From the NCBI GenBank assembly GCA_002404095.1, contig DHJA01000066.1, positions 1,925-27,987 on the forward strand: 26,063 nt of DNA, written 5' to 3'. The stretch is from Planctomycetaceae bacterium UBA4732 (lineage in GTDB: Bacteria; Planctomycetota; Planctomycetia; Gemmatales; Gemmataceae). Both the position numbers and the translations under genes were made by a program. Every line of letters begins with the position of its first letter. Position 1 is the stretch's first letter. The notes below the pieces were generated by a model. The model did no database searches. It worked only from the letters and a program-made list of their open reading frames with translations, and was not told the DNA's origin. Positions 20,818 to 26,063 of this stretch are shown piece by piece.

Positions 20818-22329
20818 ATGCGCGTCCGCCACAAGATTCCGTCGATCTTCAATCTCTCCATGGTGGACGTGCTGTGTTGCGCCCTCGGCTGCGTCATTCT
20901 GCTCTGGCTCATCAACCTCCGCGACGCCAAGCAGCATGAAGACGACTCCGGCAGCCTTCTGCGGCAGAAGGAAAGCGCCATCGCCGAGCTGGAGCAAAAA
21001 CGCGCGGCCGTCCAGGCCCAGGCCGACGCCCAGGACGCGGCGCTGGCCGACCTAAAACAAAAATGGAATGAGGCGACGCGGCGCGTGACGTCTCTGCAAG
21101 CCGATCTCGAATCGCGCGGCAAAGACCTGGCCGCCGTGCAAACCGATCTGACGGCGCGCGGCAAAGACCTCGCCGCCTCTCGCCTTCGCGCCGACGATCT
21201 GTCGCGCAAACTCACCGACGCCGGCGGCCGTATCAAAGACCTTCAGGGCGTCGCCGACCTCGTGCCCGGCCTGCGTACTCAGCTGAAATCAGCGCAAGAA
21301 CAGTACGCCGTCGATGAATCGAAGCTCAAGACGCTCGAAACCGACGCGGCCGCGCGTTCGCAAGACCTGAACGCGGCGGCCCGGAAACTGCTGGCGTCCC
21401 AGAAGGACGCGACCCAGCGTTCGCAGGAACTTGACGACGCCAGCCAGAAATTGACGGCCTTGCAGACCGTCCGCCTGCGGCTAGACACGGATTTAGAAGA
21501 CCGCAATAAGGAACTAACCCTGCTCCGGCCGTATAAGGACAAATGGTCGGCCGGTCAGGAGCAAATGCTATCGCTAAAGAAGGAATTGGAAGGAGGCCGC
21601 AAGGAGTTGGCCAGCGCGCGGAGCAACTTCGACGCGCTCCAGACTGAAAAGGCGCAGTGGCGGGCCGAAGCGGCGCGCGTGCGTGCGGAGGCCGAAAACC
21701 GCTTCGCCGGCATCACGTTAACCGGCCGTCGCGTCGTCTTTCTGGTGGACATATCCGGCAGCATGGAATACCTGGACGACAACACCCCCGCGCCGCAGAA
21801 GTGGGTCGCCGTGCGCGAAATCGTCGCCAAGATCATGCGCAGCCTGCCGGAGTTGCGGAAGTTTCAGGTCGTGGCCTTTTCCAATAAAGCGATATTTCCT
21901 CTCGGTAAAAACGGCGAATGGCTTGACTTCGATCCCGCGACGAGCGCGGACCTCGTCCTCAAGACGTTGGCGGCCATCAAACCCAACGGCGGTACGAATA
22001 TGTACGGCGCGATGGAGGCGGTTTTCCGCATGAGGCCGCAGGGTCTGGACACGGTTTACTTTTGCTCGGACGGCATTCCCAACCTCGGCGAAGGCGTGAC
22101 GCCGGAAGAAATCAAGGCCGACAAGCTGACGGACGTGGAGGTGGGAACGCGGCTGGGCGCCGCCGTCCGTAAGAAGCTCAAGACCGATTGGAACCGCGAC
22201 CTCGACGGCAAGCCGCGCGTGCGTCTTAACACGGTCGGATTCTTTTATGAAAGCCCCGACGTGGGGGCGTTCCTGTGGGCGCTGGCGCGCGAGAACGAGG
22301 GCAGCTTTGTCGGCATGAGCAAGCCGTGA
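20818..22329 (+). CDS. MotB-like helix, coiled coil and vWA domain protein
   Basis: A 503-residue protein with three parts. A single N-terminal membrane helix (15-36) reads MVDVLCCALGCVILLWLINL; it aligns residue for residue with the MotB proton helix (ADFMTAMMAFFLVMWLI), placing Asp17 at the proton-carrying Asp and Trp30 at the conserved Trp. Residues about 40-295 are a Lys/Glu/Ala-rich coiled coil with repeats such as LESRGKDLAAVQTDLTARGK. Residues 305-500 form a vWA domain with a complete MIDAS: Asp311-x-Ser313-x-Ser315 in VDISGSM, Thr393 in GGTNMYGAM and Asp418 in CSDGIPN. MotB normally ends in a peptidoglycan-binding OmpA-like domain, which is absent. ATG 20818 is preferred over the open frame from 20680, with GGAG 11 nt upstream. 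Partner of the MotA-like protein at 18163 (inferred from helix type and gene order). Confidence 0.87.
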   Translation: MRVRHKIPSIFNLSMVDVLCCALGCVILLWLINLRDAKQHEDDSGSLLRQKESAIAELEQKRAAVQAQADAQDAALADLKQKWNEATRRVTSLQADLESRGKDLAAVQTDLTARGKDLAASRLRADDLSRKLTDAGGRIKDLQGVADLVPGLRTQLKSAQEQYAVDESKLKTLETDAAARSQDLNAAARKLLASQKDATQRSQELDDASQKLTALQTVRLRLDTDLEDRNKELTLLRPYKDKWSAGQEQMLSLKKELEGGRKELASARSNFDALQTEKAQWRAEAARVRAEAENRFAGITLTGRRVVFLVDISGSMEYLDDNTPAPQKWVAVREIVAKIMRSLPELRKFQVVAFSNKAIFPLGKNGEWLDFDPATSADLVLKTLAAIKPNGGTNMYGAMEAVFRMRPQGLDTVYFCSDGIPNLGEGVTPEEIKADKLTDVEVGTRLGAAVRKKLKTDWNRDLDGKPRVRLNTVGFFYESPDVGAFLWALARENEGSFVGMSKP

Positions 22330-22394
22330 CGGTAGACGCCCGCCCCAGCCCTTTGCCGGCAGTGGACGATACTCCGCCGGCATATTGCGTACTT

Positions 22395-23519
22395 CTACGT
22401 CGTCGGCGCGTCTCCCCACCCATCGGACAAGGCGGCCTCTCGCAACACGGCCCGCACCTTGACCAGCATCTCCCGGCTATGATCCCAGCCGATTTCGTTG
22501 CGTCGCTGTAGTTGGCCCACGATAATGCCGGGTTGCACTTGTATCCTATTGGCGAACTGAATTATCCGGTTTTTGGAGTATTGGGGCCGAACGCGCGCGA
22601 TGAACCCTTCGATTTCGCACCCTGGCACAAGGAACTCGGCGGCTTCCCGGTCTGCCCTCTGCTCATAATCCGGCTTCTCCGTCGATGGAATGGCTTCTTT
22701 TCCGACCAGGGCGTCATCTACGGACCACTCATCCCCGTGTCGAATGTGCATCATCTCATGCGCCAAGGTGAACCAGAAGGAATCGATTCTGTCATAGCGC
22801 AAGGAAAGAGCTACTGCTGGTTGACGCTTCTCTTTGTCGAGCCAGAGGGCCGCCCCGTCAATGCGCGTCTTAGGCAAATGTTCAACGATGACTAAACGAA
22901 CCCCCATTTCCGCTAGAACCTTGGGGATTCGGCGCGTGTCCTGTTCGCTGGCGATCAGTTGTCGCAGATCGGTCAACCCCTGCTCCAGAGCTTGTGGTTT
23001 GAACTTGGCGGCGCCGACGGCCCGCGCCAGCTGCTTCGCCCGGCAAAACCATGCCTTGTGCGCCGGCGACAAGGCGCCATAGGGGGCTGACATTTTGGCC
23101 GCGAACGACAGTTCAGGTTCCTGTTCCAAGTCTTTCAATTGGAAAAACCGCAGTAGTTCTCCCTCCAAAGCCGCGATGCCCGTCGTCTCACCGATCCATC
23201 GCCGTTTAACCATTTCTTTGACAGGCGCCAGCTCGTACAGCTTTGCTCTACGAGCCACGTCACCGTCGCCGTCGGTCCGCGATAACCGATATGCGGCCTC
23301 CAAATTCATCCACATTTCCGCGCTGGCGCCGAAGGCGTTGGCCAACCCCTTCGCGGTTTCCGCGGTGATCGCCTTTCGTCCAGCAATAATCTCATTCACG
23401 GCCTGGAGCGGACGACCGAGGATGAACGCCAAGTCTCCTTGAGTCCAGCCTCGCGTCTCCAACTCGTCCCGAATGAATTCCCCAGGAGGAAACACCTCGG
23501 CAGGAACGCGCACGGACAT
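22395..23519 (-). CDS. higA: HigA-type antitoxin with XRE and ImmA/IrrE peptidase domains
   Basis: A 374-residue protein. Residues 9-75 are the HigA-type XRE domain: FPPGEFIRDELETRGWTQGD, LGRPLQAVNEIIAGRKAITA and AKGLANAFGASAEMWMNLEA. Residues about 190-330 form an ImmA/IrrE metallopeptidase-like domain with the zinc motif HEMMH (254-258) in FTLAHEMMHIRHGDEW. HigA alone is about 100 residues; the fused form is common in Gram-negative TA loci. The peptidase may turn over the antitoxin or a target (inference). Start ATG 23519 has GAGG about six bases upstream; GTG 23525 is the alternative. Ten to sixteen bases separate it from the HigB stop, in the toxin-first order typical of higBA. Confidence 0.9.
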   Translation of the reverse strand: MSVRVPAEVFPPGEFIRDELETRGWTQGDLAFILGRPLQAVNEIIAGRKAITAETAKGLANAFGASAEMWMNLEAAYRLSRTDGDGDVARRAKLYELAPVKEMVKRRWIGETTGIAALEGELLRFFQLKDLEQEPELSFAAKMSAPYGALSPAHKAWFCRAKQLARAVGAAKFKPQALEQGLTDLRQLIASEQDTRRIPKVLAEMGVRLVIVEHLPKTRIDGAALWLDKEKRQPAVALSLRYDRIDSFWFTLAHEMMHIRHGDEWSVDDALVGKEAIPSTEKPDYEQRADREAAEFLVPGCEIEGFIARVRPQYSKNRIIQFANRIQVQPGIIVGQLQRRNEIGWDHSREMLVKVRAVLREAALSDGWGDAPTT

Positions 23520-23535
23520 CTTCACCCTCGCGCTT

Positions 23536-23832
23536 TTAGTGGTAGTCTTCTATCCCGTGGATCGCCACGATGTTCTTGGGCGTGGCCGCGACAATTTTAA
23601 CGATCAGCCTCCATTGCTTGTTCAACCGCAGAGACCGCTCATCTTGCCTGCTTCCCTTCATCTTCTCGAAATGGAGCGACTTCATCGCATACAGATCGCG
23701 TTCATCCAACGCCGCCCGAATAACTTGCATAACTTTCCGGAAGCCGCGTATTGCTTCAGCTGGGTATCCCCCGTCGAAAGCCCCGTCGCGCTCCAGGCGA
23801 TCTAGGTCCGCGTTGACAAACTGAACTTCCAT
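23536..23832 (-). CDS. higB: HigB/RelE-type toxin
   Basis: A 98-residue RelE-superfamily toxin that cleaves mRNA on translating ribosomes. It shows the HigB-like features: FRKVMQVIRAALDERDLYAM, the KSLHFEKMKGSRQDERSLRL segment, and the strand WRLIVKIVAATPKNIVAIHG, ending IEDYH. The catalytic residues of this group are a cluster of basic side chains in the R-S-L-R-L-N-K-Q-W-R stretch. ATG 23832 is the first start after the strong promoter at 23871-23898. It is the first gene of the pair with higA. Confidence 0.9.
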   Translation of the reverse strand: MEVQFVNADLDRLERDGAFDGGYPAEAIRGFRKVMQVIRAALDERDLYAMKSLHFEKMKGSRQDERSLRLNKQWRLIVKIVAATPKNIVAIHGIEDYH

Positions 23833-23870
23833 GATGGCATTCCAAGGCAGCGGCCTGTCTCCATAATGAG

Positions 23871-23898
23871 ATTATAGTCCTGAATTAGCAAATGTCAA
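23871..23898 (-). promoter_or_regulatory. Consensus sigma70 promoter for higBA
   Basis: On the minus strand TTGACA (23898-23893) and TATAAT (23876-23871) are perfect consensus hexamers separated by 16 bp. The start of higB lies 38 bp downstream of the -10. This is unusually strong for a GC-rich genome and fits a TA operon that must be tightly repressed by its antitoxin. Confidence 0.85.
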
Positions 23899-23908
23899 TA
23901 TCATCCTT

Positions 23909-23923
23909 TCACCCATAGGGTGA
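23909..23923. promoter_or_regulatory. Operator-like palindrome upstream of higBA
   Basis: TCACCC and GGGTGA (23909-23914 and 23918-23923) form a 6-bp inverted repeat with a 3-nt centre, ten bases upstream of the -35 hexamer. Its position suits binding by the HigA XRE dimer, or it may serve the divergent rsmD gene. Assignment is inferred from symmetry and location only. Confidence 0.45.
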
Positions 23924-24034
23924 TAATCGATATGCCTCCATGCAACGCTACCGCTATTCGCCGCTCCCTTGTCATTTGCCCCCCAATCTGCTTACCTCAA
24001 AGGGTATTCCCAGCCTAGTTGAGGCCTTATTTTC

Positions 24035-24667
24035 ATGCGCACGCAACTGCGGATCGTAGCCGGCTCACTGCGGGGCCGGAAACTCGCTTGCACCGTCAAT
24101 ACGAATCTCCGCCCGACGCCGCAGATGGTGCGCGAGGCGCTCTTCAGCATCCTCGGCGACGCCGTGCCCGGCCGACCCTTCTTCGACGTTTTCGCCGGCA
24201 CCGGCGTCGTCGGCCTCGAAGCGCTCAGTCGCGGCGCCGCGTCCGTCGTGTTCGTGGAACGCGACTTCCGTTTGAGCGCCGAGTTGGAGCGCCACATCGC
24301 GGCTTTCGGCGTCGGCGCCTTCACGCGCATCGCCCGGGCCGACGTCTACCGTTGGATCGAACGCTGGGCGCCGCCGGCCGAACCTGTCGCCGTCTTCCTC
24401 AGTCCTCCTTTCGCGGACTACACCCGCCGGCTCGACGAAATGCTGACTCTGGCCGGCGAGCTACAGACAAAGATCCATCCCGGTTCCGTGGTAGTCCTGC
24501 AATCCGAGCGCGGCGTCGATCTCAGCGGCCTGCCCGATCACGTCAACTGGGAAGAGCGCTCCTACGGCCGCAACCAGTTATACATCTGGGTCAAGGAATC
24601 CGAGGGGCTGGCGGATTCCGCCGAGGACGCCGACGAGGACGAAGCGCATGACGCCGACGCCGACTGA
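24035..24667 (+). CDS. rsmD: 16S rRNA (guanine966-N2)-methyltransferase RsmD
   Basis: RsmD methylates G966 of 16S rRNA during small-subunit assembly. The 210-residue protein has the family's opening RIVAGSLRGRKLA, the conserved RPTPQMVREALFSIL (26-40), the S-adenosylmethionine motif FDVFAGTGVVGLEALSRGAA (50-69) and VVFVERD. The catalytic motif IV, normally DPPY or NPPY, reads SPPF (123-126). The C-terminal 20 residues are an acidic tail (EDADEDEAHDADAD). Its end overlaps the CCA-adding enzyme gene by 20 nt, so both RNA-maturation genes are probably co-translated. The start is ATG 24035, the first Met of the family consensus. Confidence 0.93.
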   Translation: MRTQLRIVAGSLRGRKLACTVNTNLRPTPQMVREALFSILGDAVPGRPFFDVFAGTGVVGLEALSRGAASVVFVERDFRLSAELERHIAAFGVGAFTRIARADVYRWIERWAPPAEPVAVFLSPPFADYTRRLDEMLTLAGELQTKIHPGSVVVLQSERGVDLSGLPDHVNWEERSYGRNQLYIWVKESEGLADSAEDADEDEAHDADAD

Positions 24668-26048
24668 GCGCGAGTTCGCCGTCGAGGTAGTGCGGCGCCT
24701 GCGCGACGCCGGCTGTGAAGCGTTATGGGCGGGTGGTTGCGTCCGCGACGAGCTGCTCGGCCATGCGCCCAAGGATTATGACGTGGCCACATCGGCGCTG
24801 CCGGAGCAGGTGCGCCGACTCTTTCGCCGCACCGTCGCCGTCGGCGAGGCGTTCGGCGTCGTCGAGGTACTCGGCCCACGCACCTCGGCCGGCCCGCTCA
24901 AGGTTCAAGTGGCGACTTTCCGATCCGACGGCGCCTACAGCGATGGCCGAAGGCCGGACGCCGTGACGTTTTCGTCAGCGCGCGAGGACGCCGAGCGCCG
25001 CGACTTCACCATCAATGGCATGTTCTTCGACCCGCTGGAAAGCCGGCTCATCGACTACGTCGGCGGCCAGGACGACCTGCGGAACGGCATGCTGCGCGCC
25101 ATCGGCGATCCCACTCGGCGCATTGCCGAGGACAAGCTACGAATGCTGCGGGCCGTGCGTCTGGCGGCGCGTTTTGACTTTGCCGTCGATCCGGCCACCG
25201 CCGACGCAATTCGGCGTATGGCCCCCGAAATTGTCGTAGTTAGCGCCGAGCGCGTCGCCGACGAGTTCCGCAAGATGCTGGTGGATGGCCGTCGGGCGTT
25301 GGCCATGCGGCTGTTCATGGACTTTGGCTTGGCGAAGCCGCTGCTGCCGGAACTGCTGCCCATGTGTGGTCTGCCGCAAGGTCTGCCGCGCGCCGACGGG
25401 CCGGGATTGCCGCCGCCGGGAATGCCGGCCGCCACGGATTGGGCGTCCGGCGATCTGTGGGAGCATGTCTTGCTCGTACTCGACCGGCTCGGCGCTGGGC
25501 CGTCGTTTCCGCTGGCCTTCGCCGCCTTGCTGCATGACGTGGGCAAGCCGCGCACCGTGGGCCGGACGCCGGATCGCTACACTTTCTACGGACACGAGCA
25601 CGTCGGCCGGCGCATGGCGTCGGAAATCTGCCTGCGCCTCAAGACATCCAATGAGGAGCGGGAAAGGGTCGAATGGCTGGTGGAGAAGCATCAGATTCTG
25701 GCCGACGTCCGCCAGATGCGGATGAGCAAAGTGAAGACGCTGTTGGCACATCCGGGCGTCCGCGACCTACTGGCCCTGCACCGAGCGGACGCACTCGCCA
25801 GCGATAGGATGGACGACCATGTCGTTTACTGCGAACAGTTGTTGCGCGAGTGGTCAGCGGACGACCTCAACCCGGCGCCGTTGTTGACCGGCCATGACCT
25901 ACAACGCGCCGGCGTCGCGCCGGGGCCGATTTACAAACGCCTGCTCGACGCCGTGCGTGAAGGGCAGTTGGAAGGGACCATCAAAACGCCGCAAGCGGCG
26001 CGCGAATTGGTGGACCGAATGCTGGCCGCCGACGAGAAATTCGTTTAG
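24648..26048 (+). CDS. CCA tRNA nucleotidyltransferase with HD domain
   Basis: A 466-residue class II nucleotidyltransferase that adds or repairs the 3' CCA of tRNA. The N-terminal polymerase-beta fold has LWAGGCVRDELLGHAPKDYD (27-45), where the D-x-D metal pair is Asp43/Asp45, then FTINGMFFDP and RIAEDKLRMLRAVRLAARFD, the ribose- and base-recognition blocks. An HD phosphohydrolase domain follows, with LLHDVGKP (His296-Asp297). A CCA-adding enzyme is preferred over poly(A) polymerase because of the HD domain and the neighbour rsmD, but a split A-adding enzyme is possible in principle. ATG 24648 lies inside the end of rsmD, with a GAGGA site about 10 nt upstream. Confidence 0.93.
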   Translation: MTPTPTEREFAVEVVRRLRDAGCEALWAGGCVRDELLGHAPKDYDVATSALPEQVRRLFRRTVAVGEAFGVVEVLGPRTSAGPLKVQVATFRSDGAYSDGRRPDAVTFSSAREDAERRDFTINGMFFDPLESRLIDYVGGQDDLRNGMLRAIGDPTRRIAEDKLRMLRAVRLAARFDFAVDPATADAIRRMAPEIVVVSAERVADEFRKMLVDGRRALAMRLFMDFGLAKPLLPELLPMCGLPQGLPRADGPGLPPPGMPAATDWASGDLWEHVLLVLDRLGAGPSFPLAFAALLHDVGKPRTVGRTPDRYTFYGHEHVGRRMASEICLRLKTSNEERERVEWLVEKHQILADVRQMRMSKVKTLLAHPGVRDLLALHRADALASDRMDDHVVYCEQLLREWSADDLNPAPLLTGHDLQRAGVAPGPIYKRLLDAVREGQLEGTIKTPQAARELVDRMLAADEKFV

Positions 26049-26063
26049 CCGCGACCCGCAGGG
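26047..26063. repeat. Probable left arm of another intergenic hairpin, cut by the window end
   Basis: The last bases begin AGCCGCGACC, overlapping the TAG stop, and match the first ten bases of the left arm of the hairpin at 10682-10691. The rest of the element would lie beyond the window, so pairing cannot be shown. Confidence 0.35.

Noticed and set aside
18163..22329. Identification of the cluster as the Zorya anti-phage system
   Set aside because: There is no ZorA-type long cytoplasmic tail, no OmpA-like ZorB end, and no ZorC/ZorD or ZorE gene nearby.
21718..22419. Minus-strand 233-codon frame opposite the vWA gene
   Set aside because: It mirrors the conserved vWA codons and shows no domain of its own.
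1..26063. tRNA, rRNA, CRISPR array, insertion sequence with transposase
   Set aside because: None was seen: no regularly spaced direct repeats, no transposase frame, and no tRNA-like cloverleaf was recognised on reading.

Overview
The window looks like chromosomal DNA of a planctomycete, most likely of the Gemmata/Gemmataceae type. The reasons are a GC-rich sequence, a DUF1559 protein, a C-terminal HEAT-like 'LGDDEFEVREKAS' segment of a kind I associate with this phylum, a very large two-module FtsX-type permease, an Hsp70-like/FHA fusion, a prenyltransferase-like toroid protein, and several long intergenic hairpins. The assignment rests on family recognition; no rRNA or tRNA is present to confirm it.

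Layout. 1-4300: surE (+), a 20-codon remnant of a DUF104-type antitoxin, a possible tiny secreted protein (-), a secreted HEAT-repeat protein (-) and an unrecognised 175-residue protein (+). 4300-13080, all on +: NAD(P)H-hydrate dehydratase (nnrD), a zinc-ribbon four-helix membrane protein, a LolD-like ATPase translationally coupled to an 1152-residue permease, an internally duplicated 10-helix DMT-like membrane protein coupled to a small conserved protein, and a DDAH-type amidinotransferase. 13085-17966, all on -: a DUF4190-like/DUF1559 reading frame split by one in-frame TGA, a PhyH-type dioxygenase, a toxin-antitoxin cluster (ParE/RelE with addiction antitoxin, a RHH hybrid, DUF5615 with DUF433), a toroid protein lacking prenyltransferase zinc ligands, and a PD-(D/E)XK-like protein.

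18163-22329 (+) is the most interesting part: a MotA/TolQ/ExbB-like channel, a degenerate Hsp70-like/FHA fusion, and a protein with a MotB-like transmembrane helix (Asp17 in the proton-site position), a long coiled coil and a complete-MIDAS vWA domain. They read like a proton-driven membrane machine whose rod ends in a vWA domain instead of a peptidoglycan-binding domain. 22395-23832 (-) is a HigB/HigA pair with a near-perfect promoter and an operator-like palindrome. 24035-26048 (+) holds rsmD overlapping a CCA-adding nucleotidyltransferase gene.

Intergenic structure is rich: long inverted repeats at 6401-6450, 10679-10736 and 18994-19058 share a design, and the window ends inside what may be another copy. 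A 50-bp near-palindrome covers the stop codon at 12197-12199, and a nested palindromic element of about 190 bp separates the last two genes of the MotA-like cluster.
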